Shown in pieces: positions 38,284-48,144 of a DNA stretch of 64,000 nucleotides. This stretch comes from Farysia itapuensis. Taxonomy: Eukaryota > Basidiomycota > Ustilaginomycetes > Ustilaginales > Ustilaginaceae. The notes beneath the pieces are model-generated. The model searched no databases. It was not told where the DNA came from and saw only the letters and a program-made list of their open reading frames with translations. Position numbers and translations under genes: made by a program. Positions within the stretch are counted from its first letter, which is position 1. Each line of letters begins with the position of its first letter. The stretch covers positions 62,001 through 126,000 of the forward strand of contig JALBYC010000001.1 in NCBI GenBank assembly GCA_023212645.1, read 5' to 3'.

Positions 38284-39072
38284 ATGCCCGGCAACAAGGC
38301 ATCAGGCTCCTCGTGGGCTGTGCCAAGGACCATTACGCACCCCGAACATCATCATACACTCAACCATCTCCAGCAGGTCTCGTCTTTTTACGCAACTCTG
38401 GCAGCATGGGGAAGCGAGACTGCCCAGCACGCTATTCCTTCTCATTGCCAGCGCGATCTCACCAGTCTGGCCAAGAAGGCCGTCATTCGCCTCGACACCA
38501 GCGTGAAGCGAGCCGTATGTCGGCAGTGCAATGTGCCAGCCATTGAGGGCATCACGCTCACCACTCGCAACAAAGCCTCGGGTCCACACGGCCACGTCGT
38601 GCAAAGCACCTGCTCCGTCTGCAAATCCACCAGACGCCTACCCGCACCAGATCAATTGCGACCACAAACCAGTGCTAAGCCAACACGTATGCCTCAAAGA
38701 CAGCGTAGAAAAGTCGGAAGAGTCATCAAGTCGCTCTTGCACGAGAGTGTTGCAAAGACAGCTTCTGCCAACAGCGCGCGACTCTCTAGAAAGCAGCGCT
38801 CACTGGCGAGAAAGCAAAGACACTCATCTCCCTCTCCAACGCGGAACAATGTCGTCACGACCGCGCCGACGCACATCAATCTGCCGCCCTACAACGACCG
38901 AATCCAAGACAGTGGATGGGATCAGAGTTTATTATATTTACGAGAGCTCATAGTAGGGGAACCTCTCCGCACTGAGCTCGCCATTCTAGATCGGGCTAGC
39001 CGATCCAGAGGAGATCATCTTGTTGTGCGTGGCATCGGCAAGAACGGTGCTGTAGGACCAACAGCAATGTAG
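38284..39072 (+). CDS. RPR2: RNase P subunit Rpr2/Rpp21/Snm1 family
   Basis: 262 aa, ATG 38284. The conserved core is helical (FYATLAAW...; RDLTSLAKKAVIRLDTSVKR) followed by a zinc ribbon with CRQC and CSVC pairs, ending in the RRLPAPD element typical of Rpr2/Rpp21. The C-terminal ~120 residues are basic and not seen in the shortest homologues. This subunit binds the RNA of RNase P (or RNase MRP for Snm1) and acts in tRNA 5' maturation. Sequence alone does not settle P versus MRP. Confidence 0.85.
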   Translation: MPGNKASGSSWAVPRTITHPEHHHTLNHLQQVSSFYATLAAWGSETAQHAIPSHCQRDLTSLAKKAVIRLDTSVKRAVCRQCNVPAIEGITLTTRNKASGPHGHVVQSTCSVCKSTRRLPAPDQLRPQTSAKPTRMPQRQRRKVGRVIKSLLHESVAKTASANSARLSRKQRSLARKQRHSSPSPTRNNVVTTAPTHINLPPYNDRIQDSGWDQSLLYLRELIVGEPLRTELAILDRASRSRGDHLVVRGIGKNGAVGPTAM

Positions 39073-39131
39073 AAAACCAGTCTTTTGCAGCAAGGATCCA
39101 TAGAATTAGAGGGCGAGTGAAGAGTGCGGGT

Positions 39132-39781
39132 TTACATGACGGTACATTTCGAGGGCTGTGGCTCAGGTCCGCCTTCGACGGCGCCCTTTTCTGTTTCGCC
39201 CAGCATCTGTTCGAAAGCTTTGGCCACGTTGGCGTTATGACGGGCGCTGACTTCGAGCCAAGCTGCCTTGAGGTTGGCAGCCAGCGCTTTGCCCTCGGCT
39301 TCCGAGACCTGTCGCTGCACGTGCAAATCGCTCTTTTGAGCAACAATGATGCAAGGTACAAGCTCAGTGCCGGTGTAGTTCAGGATCTTGTCGTACACGG
39401 TCTGCACCATTTCAAAGCTGTTGCGCGATGCGATGCTGTAGACAAGCATGTAGCCATGGATGCCAATGGCGTGCTTCGAGTTGAGGATCGAGTATTCATC
39501 CTGTCCCGCCGTGTCAATAATGTCGCAGTCGTACTCCTGTCCCTTGTAGGTGATTGTCTTTTGAAAGATGTTTTCAATCGTAGGGTAGTATGAGTCGACA
39601 AACGCATCCTCCACGTATCGTACGATGAGCGACGATTTGCCTACACAACCCCGCAGCAGCGTCAGTCTTCTTGCGCACATCGGGTTCCGAGTCACGTAGA
39701 GCCTCACTTACCGACAGACCGCGAGCCAAGCACGGCAATCTTCCTCTTTTTGCGAAGTGTAGAGCTTCCCGGTGCCGACAT
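39132..39781 (-). CDS. RHB1: Rheb small GTPase, two exons
   Basis: Exons 39781-39712 and 39640-39132 (192 aa; 71 nt intron, GTAAGT...GTGTAG) join inside the P-loop to give LGSRSVGKSSL. The Rheb-typical Arg precedes the Ser-Val of the P-loop. The switch I effector segment is SYYPTIENIF, switch II is DTAGQDEYS (66-74), and the C-terminus ends in the farnesylation box CTVM. The guanine-specificity motif reads AQKSD (codon for Gln at 39336-39338) instead of NKxD. Rheb activates TOR kinase signalling on endomembranes. It is divergent from a TBC-domain gene. Confidence 0.95.
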
Positions 39782-39922
39782 GGTGCAAAACAGCGAGGGA
39801 TGGAGAAGGAAGCAAGTTGCGATATTAGCAAGCATTTCCGGCAGTTCCCCAGTCAAAAAAAATCGCAATCTGACATTTGCAGCTTAAAACTCGTAGTTGT
39901 GTTTGACAGCTTGGCACAGACC
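39782..39922. promoter_or_regulatory. Divergent promoter of Rheb and TBC1D20-like gene
   Basis: 141 bp between the two chosen ATGs. An in-frame ATG for the TBC gene at 39800 would reduce this to 18 bp, which argues for the later start at 39923. Confidence 0.4.
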
Positions 39923-41746
39923 ATGAAGCTGTCCAGCTCCAACATCATGGTCCAACACTCTGGCGCACCATCGCTCCGAGATCTTCGACAGCAATGCCTA
40001 CAGCCAAACAGTCTGGCTTTCGATGCTGATAACAGAGTGCAAACATGGCTCTTTCTCTTGCAAATTGACCAACGAACACCACAAACAAAATCAGCACTGC
40101 CGCCCACTGTGCCTTTCGACAAGGATGGCTGGCAGGTAGCGAACCTCATCAACAACGAAGACCAAGATGACTGGAAAGTAGTTCGATCAAAACGATCAAA
40201 ACACGCGCTACGTACAAGTTTAGCTCCCCTGGCTAAAGAAGACGAAGATAGCGAGCGCAGCCGGTTACCGAGTTCGTCCTCGTCTAGCTCAAATGGCTCG
40301 CAAGGAGTCGCCAAATCTGTAGTCAAGAAGAAAAAGAAGAAGTCCAAACAAAGTCAGAACGAGCAGCATGTACCGCACAAAGATGCCGAGCAGGTGGACA
40401 AGGACATTCAACGCAGTTTTATTGGTCCTGCTTTTCGCGGCATGTTTGCTGCCGATACCGACAAACAACGTCGTCGACAGCAGTTGTCTGATCTCGTCCT
40501 GACGACACTGTCCAAGCATCCTGCGCTCTCTTACTTCCAGGGCTACCACGACATTCTCACCGTCATGCTGCTCACATTTGAACCAGTCGCCGAATCAGCC
40601 AATTCGCATCTCTTGCAACAGGCCACGCAACGTCTGAGTCTGCATGTTATTCGTGACAGCATGACGGTTGATCTACAACCTGTCATGGGTCAGCTCAAGG
40701 TTTTGCGCAACTTGCTGCGCGCGTGTGACGCGCAAATGGCTGAGTTGGCCGAACGTGCTTCCGCCTTGCCCTTTTTCGCGCTACCGTGGCTGCTCACCCT
40801 CTTCACCCACGATGTAGACGACATCGCCGTCTCGCAGTGCATTCTCGACTTCGTCCTTGTCTATGGTCCTGCGAGCGCCATATACCTGTGTGCAGCCGTG
40901 ATTTTGGCAAAAAAGGAGAGTCTTGTCTCGCAAGACCCAGACGAACTCGACGACCCAGCCATGCTACACTGCTTACTCGCCAAACTGCCTCCCATCTCTC
41001 TACGATCTGCTGAAGCACAGGTCAACGCCAAAGAGGTGCAGCAGAAGGGGAAGGATGTGGTGGATGCAGTGTACACGGATCCAGATGTCGAACTGCCAAG
41101 TCTGGCTTCAGATCGAGCTATTGCCGACTCCTTTTCCGAACTGGTACTGGACACGCCATCTGAACCTGAGCATCCGGACAGCTTGAAGCTCGCATCCCTC
41201 TTAAGCACCGCGGCCGAGCTGATGGATCGCTTTCCGCTCACGTCGGATCTCATACAGGCAGACAGGATCATGGGTCCACACAGCGTACTCACCACTTGGC
41301 CAGCCCTTTTCACTCCAACTCCACCGGCAAATTCTACAGATGAAGGCAGAGGGGCAGAGATCAACTGGAAGCAGCAGGACGACTTTGCTGCCTCTGTCCT
41401 GCGCGGGCCGTCTAGCGCCATCGTCGTCGACCCACACCCCGACCTGCCCGTCACTGACGTTGAATCGGAAAAACCAAGTGCGCACGACCACCGGCCCAAG
41501 CGCAAAGCCGCCGCCGGCGTTGTCGCCCACCCTTCTGCCATGCTCGCCGTGGTCAGTATCAGCGGCCTGTTGGTGGCAGCTCTGTACGCTCAGTCCGGCT
41601 CTCTAACTGCCGCTGGCGGCTTAGCCAGATTCTCCCCCACACACGCGTCCACCTCATTCACCCCAACCGCGGACGCAAAACAGGTCCTCACCCTCATCGT
41701 ATCTCTGCTCTCTCAATGGGGCAGAGTCGTCGGTGGCACAACGTAA
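39923..41746 (+). CDS. TBC1D20/Gyp8-like Rab GTPase-activating protein, membrane-anchored
   Basis: 607 aa from ATG 39923. The TBC domain starts with RQQCLQPNSLAFDADNRVQTW-type sequence, split by a basic insert (~85-155). It has an intact arginine finger in DKDIQRSF (Arg164) and glutamine finger in SYFQGYHD (Gln206). SALPFFALPWLLTLFTHD and ISQCILDF-like VSQCILDF are typical of the TBC1D20/Gyp8 subfamily. A hydrophobic helix near the C-terminus (MLAVVSISGLLVAALYA) fits the ER-anchored topology of TBC1D20, a Rab1/Ypt1 GAP. The function is inferred from this subfamily. It ends 59 bp from the convergent proteasome gene. Confidence 0.87.
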   Translation: MKLSSSNIMVQHSGAPSLRDLRQQCLQPNSLAFDADNRVQTWLFLLQIDQRTPQTKSALPPTVPFDKDGWQVANLINNEDQDDWKVVRSKRSKHALRTSLAPLAKEDEDSERSRLPSSSSSSSNGSQGVAKSVVKKKKKKSKQSQNEQHVPHKDAEQVDKDIQRSFIGPAFRGMFAADTDKQRRRQQLSDLVLTTLSKHPALSYFQGYHDILTVMLLTFEPVAESANSHLLQQATQRLSLHVIRDSMTVDLQPVMGQLKVLRNLLRACDAQMAELAERASALPFFALPWLLTLFTHDVDDIAVSQCILDFVLVYGPASAIYLCAAVILAKKESLVSQDPDELDDPAMLHCLLAKLPPISLRSAEAQVNAKEVQQKGKDVVDAVYTDPDVELPSLASDRAIADSFSELVLDTPSEPEHPDSLKLASLLSTAAELMDRFPLTSDLIQADRIMGPHSVLTTWPALFTPTPPANSTDEGRGAEINWKQQDDFAASVLRGPSSAIVVDPHPDLPVTDVESEKPSAHDHRPKRKAAAGVVAHPSAMLAVVSISGLLVAALYAQSGSLTAAGGLARFSPTHASTSFTPTADAKQVLTLIVSLLSQWGRVVGGTT

Positions 41747-41805
41747 GCTTCTCCCCCCTCCCCTCCAGAATGATACCCAGATTATCTACTCTTTTGGCTG
41801 CTACG

Positions 41806-42628
41806 TTACAAAGCGAGGTAGTCTCGGACTTCGGTCTCTGTGAGTTTGCGAAAGACGGGGATGGGTGGCTGTTCGCCGTTGCCGAGGGACTTTGTGTGTG
41901 TGGTGGAGATGACGCCGATTTCGATGGTCTTTTCGGTCATTTGGCCTTCGAAGCCTTCTTTGAGCGTGAGGAGGGCGGTGTGAATGGCGTCTTCCTGCGA
42001 GATGTCGTCGTTGTAGCGTTTCTCGAGGAAAGTTTTGGCGTTGGTCATGTTCTTGCCTAATGCCGAGGCTTTCCACATAAAGTAGCTGCCTGATGGATCG
42101 ACTTGGTAGAGACTTGGACCACGTGCCGAGTCGAAACCGGCGACGAGGAGGGAGACGCCGAATGGGCGGACACCACCTCGCTGTGTCGCTTCCTGCATGA
42201 CGGTAGCAATTTCCTGCACCAGCACGCGTGTCGGTGGATACTCGCCAAACGTCTTCCAGTAAGTCTGTGCTGATTTGCGAGCTTTGGAGACGAGCACGCG
42301 GAAGTCAGGACCCATTCCGCTGTAGACCATGCCGATGTTGGGGCAGATGAGCGAGATGCGTTCCAACGCCGAGTCGTCCACCAACGGCGAAGGCGCTCGC
42401 TTCTCTGTCGCAATTACAATGGCATTCGATGCCTTGATCCCCAGACTGGTGGCACCCTGCGACACAGCAGCTAACGCATGTTCAATCTGCACCAATTTGC
42501 CCGTCGGTGAGAACGTTGTCAATGAAAATCTACGAGCATACCATGCGTTAGTCAGCACCTCGTATTTCACGTCGTATGCTGCCGGACACGACTTACGAGT
42601 AGGCACTTTCTCCAGCTCCTGCGGACAT
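41806..42628 (-). CDS. PRE8: 20S proteasome alpha-2 subunit (PSMA2/Pre8 type), two exons
   Basis: A tiny first exon (42628-42597) and exon 2 (42529-41806) with a 67 nt intron (GTAAGT donor, CTCGTAG acceptor) give 251 aa. The spliced start [21 protein letters not shown] recreates the alpha-2 signature across the junction. The rest follows the family closely: [49 protein letters not shown] and [14 protein letters not shown]. It is an alpha-ring component of the 20S core, the second proteasome alpha gene in the window. Confidence 0.96.
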
Positions 42629-42887
42629 CTTTGAGTGGAATCTGAATGGTTGGGCGAGTCAAGGAGGAAGCTGTCAAACCAACACACCGCTTCGCCCACA
42701 ACGCGTACCCTGCCAAACTCGATCACCACTTGCCCTCCACTTTGATAAATTGCGATCTGACACGCCACATTCGAAAAAAAGGACCTCGACACTCAGCTCA
42801 CTGCCACCGTGTCCATCACATACGAAGAGCGTGTCGAGGGACAACAATGCAGATTGTGCGAGGGTAGTGTTACAGTGGTATGTGGGT

Positions 42888-45631
42888 CTATGTGCGTCGC
42901 ATAATGATGTTTTTGCTGGCGCTGCGGTTGGGATGTCGGCGCTTTTGGCGTCCAAATCTAGCTTCTTCGGACAGACCTTCGACGCCTTTGCCTTCATCGG
43001 CGCCTGCACCTTTGCTGAGGCCGTAGCCGAAGCTCTCGTCTCCGTCCTTTGATCGAGATTTGCTGGGCTTTTTGCCGCTCGATGCTGCGTCTGGGTCGGT
43101 GTCGTCCCTTCTGCGCGAAGATGAAGGTGTCCAAGTGAACTCCTTACCTCCAGGTCCGGACTGCTCGTTGTCGTCGTCGTCGTCTTGCATGAAGTCGGCA
43201 GCTCTTGGTCGGCGGTTCGGCTTGCCGCTCTCCTTGTTCGAAGACTTGAGTCGCTGCTCGAAGCTCTTCTTCTTAGCGCCGCCGAGTGCGCCTCGACCGT
43301 CGTCATCGTCATCGTCGACCAGCCGCGGTCCGGATCGGCCGTTGGCCTTGCGATCGCGGCCTCGTGCCGGCTCGACAGCCTGGTTGAGATTCTTCGGTCG
43401 GTTGCCAGAAGCATCTCGTGCACGCGGATCGTACTGACCCAGGTCCTCGTCCGAGTCAGACGACTCAGAATCCTCATCCTCGTCTTCCATATCTGGGTCA
43501 ACCGACTCCCGATCGCTGTCGTTCTCTTCGTCCTCCACAGCCGTGAGTTTCCTCGGTCCGTCTCGCGCCGCATTGACGGCAGTCGACGGGTTGAGCATGG
43601 CGAACTCTCGACTCGAAGTGTCGATCTGGAACTCGGGATCTTGGAAGAGCTTGCCGAATCGCGGATCGGACAGCAGATCGGTTTTGCCAGCTTTCCTCGC
43701 CGGCGTGGGCTCGGCATCGGCGGATTCGCCCTCCTCTGGCGCCGTTGATCCGGCAGCGGCAGCAGCAGTTGTGGCAGCAGCATCGCGTTTGGCCTGTCGC
43801 TGCTCCGCCTTTTCAGCATCGCGCGCCACTTTCGCGGCCAGCTCCTTGTTGACCCGAACACTGGCGCCGGGAGATTGGGCATTTTTGACGGCACGAATGC
43901 GGCTTTCGGCCTGTTTCTCGAGCTTAGCCTTGATCGCTCTGTCGCGTGCGTCGGCATAGGCGGTTGGGTTGGACAGCAAGCGTGCACGTTCGTACAGGGC
44001 AAGCGAGATAAAGTATCCGTGCATGTAGGGACGTAGTAGCTGCGTACCAATGAGGTGCGACATGCCGAGACGCTCGAGCTCGGGTCGGTCGACAAACTTG
44101 AAGTCCTCATACACGCCTTTGCCGGAGCCTGCACCTCCGGATTCAACGCCGTCCATTTCGTCGGTCAGAGTGTCGATGTAGGAGCACCATTTCGGAGCAG
44201 GACCGAGCGCCGGCACGTACCAGGCCGCCATCTGCGTACCCTCAACAGCTGCCATCAACAGCCCCGTGCCAGGGTAGTGGCACACATCGTTGATATCAGT
44301 GGCAGCCGAGGGCGGTGTAACCGAGACTAGGTTTTCGTCCGTATCCTTGTCCCATACTTTGATCACTTTGGAGTCGGAGCTGAGTACTTTCCCTTCAGCT
44401 TCTGTGCGTGTTCTCGGTCCCACACCGCCGGTGGACGATGCAGACTTGTCGCCCGGCCACAACACCTTCTTGATCGGTAGGCCGAACCCTTGGTCCTTGG
44501 TTTGATATGGTCGGTCCATCCGCAAATCGTACAGCAAAACGTGACCTGTGTTTGTGCCTACAGCCAGATTCAGTCCATCTTCTGCTCCAGCGAGGGCGGT
44601 GACGGAGAGCGAGGAGAGCGCCTCTTTCGTAGCAGATCCGTCCGTCATGTCTTCGAGCACGCCAGGCAAGTTGCGCCGCGCTAGCATCAGGGCTGCATCC
44701 AGGACGGTCTCGGTGGCGACACTCAACGCGCCAGCTCGCTTGCGCATTCGAGGGTCCCACATTTCGACAACACCGGTGCCTTCCGTACCGAAGCAGAGCA
44801 GACCATGGGCTGGGTTGACATCGACAGCGTTGCATCCTGTCGGTTCGCCCAGATCGCCGCCGCCCAGGACGTATGGAGCGAGGAAGCGGCCTTGATCCAA
44901 GTTTAAGCGGTACACTTCTCGCCCAGCTGCGCCAACGATAGCGTCTGCTGACGGAAAGTGGTAGCCGAGCGCACGACCGAATTTGGGGATACGAACGCGG
45001 GCCTGAGCACCACCCTGTCCCTGCAGCTCTATTGTCCGATCGCTTTGAAGGTGTAATGACTTTGTCCAATCATCCGAGAGCATCTGTGTTGCAAAACATA
45101 TTGGTCAGTCTATGCGTTCTGGGTGCTTCAGCATAACGGCTATCGGGATCAGATTGCGTTTGTCAACGTCGAAAGAGAGGGATTGCTCCATCGCCTTCTA
45201 CAGCTAATGTAGATAAGGTTTGTGTGTGTTGATCATCATTGAGAGCGAAAGGTGTGCGAGGCTGTACTTACGAGTAGATCTACATTTTCGGCGTCGGTAT
45301 GGCGCTCAAACTTGAGACTGAGCTGTTCGCAGTCCCACACTCGGAGTTGCGGTTTGTACGTGCCAGTAGCAAGAATAGACTGGCCGTCTCTCGTGGGTGT
45401 GATGCGGTTGCTTGCTTCTGGGAACTCAAAGTCCTGGATGAGCTCGATGCGGTTCAGGATCTCCTCGTCCTTGAGGGCCGTTTTGCGTTTCTTGCGTTTG
45501 TTCGACGAGCCTGACTTGCGCAGCAGATCTGGTAGCGAGGAAGAGTTGAAAGATGTTCCGGCTGCACCTGATGAGGCAGCACCGCCGCCCGAGACGGTGT
45601 AGACCCGAGCAGGCTCCGTCGTTGCTGGCAT
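42888..45631 (-). CDS. ENP2: Nucleolar WD-repeat protein Enp2/NOL10, two exons
   Basis: Exons 45631-45272 and 45083-42888 flank the longest intron seen here (188 nt, GTAAGT...ACACAG); 851 aa. Splicing joins DAENVDLL to MLSDDWTKS, which aligns gap-free with the NOL10 pattern. Diagnostic segments include RIELIQDFEFPEASNRI, ATGTYKPQLRVWDCEQLSLK, RIPKFGRALGYHFPSADA, LGPAPKWCSYIDTLTDEM and LIGTQLLRPYMHGYF. The C-terminal ~300 residues are acidic then basic coiled-coil and disordered, as usual. Enp2 is part of the SSU processome for 18S rRNA maturation. Confidence 0.95.
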
Positions 45632-45806
45632 GGCTGATGTGAATGGTGGAACAAGAAGATCTTTGGGACAAAAAATTCGTAATTCCGCTTTTCCAAAAAA
45701 ATCATTACAACCGCTCTCGAGTTCTCATTAAGGCTGGAAATGTCAAATTTGTAATGCGCGGTGGAGAGGCGGTTTGGCTCATTTTTCCTTGCTTCCATCA
45801 CTGAGA
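45632..45806. promoter_or_regulatory. Divergent promoter of ENP2 and mitochondrial uL11 gene
   Basis: 175 bp between ATGs. CAAAAAATTCG (45669-45679) is weakly RRPE-like. On the minus strand GAAAAATGAGC (45787-45777) resembles the yeast PAC core (GATGAG) only in its final ATGAG. The evidence for conserved rRNA-biogenesis control is suggestive. Confidence 0.3.
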
Positions 45807-46322
45807 ATGTCGAAGAAGGGAGCGTCGACGGCGGCCGGTATGGCGGCAAGCGTCGTCCGACTACTGGTGCCAGCGGGCAAGGCGTCAGCACAGCCGCCAG
45901 TCGGTCCAGCACTAGGCTCCAAGGGCGTAAAAGCAATGGACTTTGCCAAAGAGTTTAATGCTCGAACCGGCCACCTCGAAGTAGGCATCCCAACGCCAGC
46001 CATCATCACCATCAACCCAGACCGAACATTCACATTCAAGACCAGGACACCGCCAACGTCTTTGCTCCTCAAACGAGCTGCTGGCATCACGTCAGGGTCT
46101 GGCAAGCCAGGCACAGAGATCGCGGGCACCATTACGATGAAACACATTTACGAAATCGCAAAGATCAAGATGCAAGATGTGCCAAACGTTAAAGAAGAGC
46201 AGGTAAGTGCAGATTGGAGTCCTCGCAGCAATGACTTCGTCCGCTGACATTCAGTTTACCATCAGATGTGCAAGACGATTGCTGGAAGCGCAAGAAGTAT
46301 GGGTCTCCGTATCGTACGCTGA
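45807..46322 (+). CDS. MRPL19: Mitochondrial ribosomal protein uL11 (bacterial L11 type), two exons
   Basis: Exons 45807-46202 and 46266-46322 (150 aa; 63 nt intron, GTAAGT donor, CATCAG acceptor). It begins MSKKGASTAAGMAASVVRLL and has the L11 hallmarks PPVGPALGSKGV, FNARTG and TPPTSLLLKRAAGI. The second exon supplies MCKTIAGSARSMGLRIV, the conserved C-terminal helix that is missing without splicing. The bacterial-type sequence points to the mitochondrial large subunit rather than the cytosolic ribosome. An alternative upstream acceptor (TTCAG at ~46254) gives a non-family tail and was rejected. Confidence 0.93.
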
Positions 46323-46505
46323 ACATTCTTGGCTCACACTGTGACTTTCACACCGAAAAGCTTTGTACTAATACCACTCATTGACAAACTCAATACTCAC
46401 ACGCTTGTGCATTGAGAAAGCGGATGGGACGCAGACTGCCATTACAATACAGGTTATGATCAACAGGGGACTAGAGGGGAACAAGACGCAAAAATGGCAG
46501 ACCGT

Positions 46506-47114
46506 TTAGACAGTTTGTGATCCGACGTGAGCGGTGGCCTTGGTCTCGCCTGTCGAGACGTTCTGAGTGACCTCGATGTGTCCCTGCTTCTTGTTTCCCG
46601 TCGCCGCACGCTTGGCTCGGTAGTTCTTGATAGCAGACTTGATGGCATCTTCGGCCAGCATAGAGCAGTGCAGCTTCACGGGGGGCAGGCAGAGTTCCTG
46701 TGCGATTTCAGTGTTTTTGATCTGACCAGCCTGTTCGAGCGACATGCCCTTGACTCGCTCAGTCATGTACGAAGAGCTTGCAATGGCGGATCCGCAGCCG
46801 AACGTCTTGAAGCGAACGTCTTCAATGATTCCTTCTTCGTTCACCTTGATGGAGAGCTTCATCACATCTCCGCACGCTGGTGCGCCCACCAGTCCAATGC
46901 CGACATCCGCATCCGTCTTGAGGAAAGAACCGACGTTTCTCGGGTTTTCGTAGTGGTCAATCACCTTTTCGTGGTAGGCACGCTTCTGCGGTGTGGCAAT
47001 GCCAAATCGTGGTGCGGACGCAATCACCGGTCGAGCGGCCGACGAAAAGCGGGCAGCGGATGAAGTAGAGGCAATTGCCTGTCGTGCTACGGGCGCAAGA
47101 GTGCTTCGGAACAT
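46506..47114 (-). CDS. ISU1: Iron-sulfur cluster assembly scaffold Isu1 (IscU type)
   Basis: 202 aa from ATG 47114. An Arg/Ser/Ala-rich mitochondrial presequence of ~48 residues precedes YHEKVIDHYENPRNVGS. The three cluster-ligand Cys are visible in APACGDVMKL, FKTFGCGSAIASSS and VKLHCSMLAED. LPPVK, the Hsp70 (Ssq1) recognition motif, is intact. A ~30-residue polar tail follows the IscU core. It is the scaffold on which mitochondrial Fe-S clusters are built. Confidence 0.97.
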   Translation of the reverse strand: MFRSTLAPVARQAIASTSSAARFSSAARPVIASAPRFGIATPQKRAYHEKVIDHYENPRNVGSFLKTDADVGIGLVGAPACGDVMKLSIKVNEEGIIEDVRFKTFGCGSAIASSSYMTERVKGMSLEQAGQIKNTEIAQELCLPPVKLHCSMLAEDAIKSAIKNYRAKRAATGNKKQGHIEVTQNVSTGETKATAHVGSQTV

Positions 47115-48144
47115 GATGGTTGATGTGGCGTGAATCAACGTTGGTGTGTGCGAAGGTGGAAGGCGATAGGATCTTGGGCATACAATATATCTCGCGCAGG
47201 AGTGAGTGAGTCAGGTGCCGAAATCGGGAAGTTTCGGTGACCGAAATTCACGGTATTGAAAGAGACTCGTTTGCCGCGACAACCTGCACACAGTGAATCT
47301 CTTTCAAAAAGACTGAACAATAAATCTCCACACGAAGAAAACCTTGCGGCCCATGACGAACTGAGCATACTCATTCGTACGAGTCGAACAGTTCCTCGTT
47401 TACAAACGCCACTGACATCCACGTGATCCCGGTCCACAATCCCAACGACAATGAGTTTGACCTGAAGCGTGCACATGTACGACATGCTCCTGAGCTGCTG
47501 CTGCTGCTGCTATTCTCGGTTAGGAATGGCGTACAACGTTCGGATGCAGCTTGCGGCATCCTTGGTTTGGGTGACCAGGGACAGAAGATTGGGCACGTCC
47601 GAGGTGCATATCGAAATTGAGAACGAGTCGAGATTCAGCCCGAGATGTGCAAGAGGTTAAGGTTTTGGCGGCGATCATTAGCAGGGCATGCAAGATCAAA
47701 GCACAGCTGTGATCAACATCAACGCCGATCGACAACAGCTTGGGCGGCGTTGGCCCAAAGAGGATGCAAGCTGGGCGTGCAACGCGTCAATGGCGGCAAA
47801 CTCCGACAGCTGTCTCGGCGCGAAGAAAAAGCACGCGGCTTCAGGCAGAGGAAATATTTCGCCGATTTTTATTAGACATCTTCGGCAGTCTGGGTGCCAG
47901 CCAGTGGAGTGGGCCTGGTTTCAGGAATCTCGCCTCGCCTTCATGCTCGCTCCCGAACCGCGTGCCCTGTAACGGCTTCGCTCCGAAAACCACTTCCTCG
48001 AGCCAATCTCATGATTTCCACAGCACCAGCAACAACAAGGCGCTTATGAAGGCCAACTACACTGCGCAACAACATTCTGCATAAAGCGTGAGGTCGATTC
48101 TGGCTGTCTCTCGAGCAAGGCACCACTTCAGAATCTCGAAAAAG
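47115..48144. other. 1 kb intergenic region with one exon-like open frame
   Basis: Lies between ISU1 (minus) and a secreted hydrolase (plus). The plus-strand frame 47357-47620 reads protein-like (DIHVIPVHNPNDNEFDLK...) but has no good ATG and includes a Leu run from a CTG repeat at ~47494-47511. A GTACGA donor-like site at 47477 could end an exon. No gene is called. No tRNA or rRNA was seen. Confidence 0.35.

Noticed and set aside
34154..42628. The TBC gene next to Rheb as its dedicated GAP
   Set aside because: Its motifs fit TBC1D20/Gyp8 (a Rab1/Ypt1 GAP subfamily), whereas Rheb is controlled by the TSC2-type GAP; adjacency alone is not evidence.
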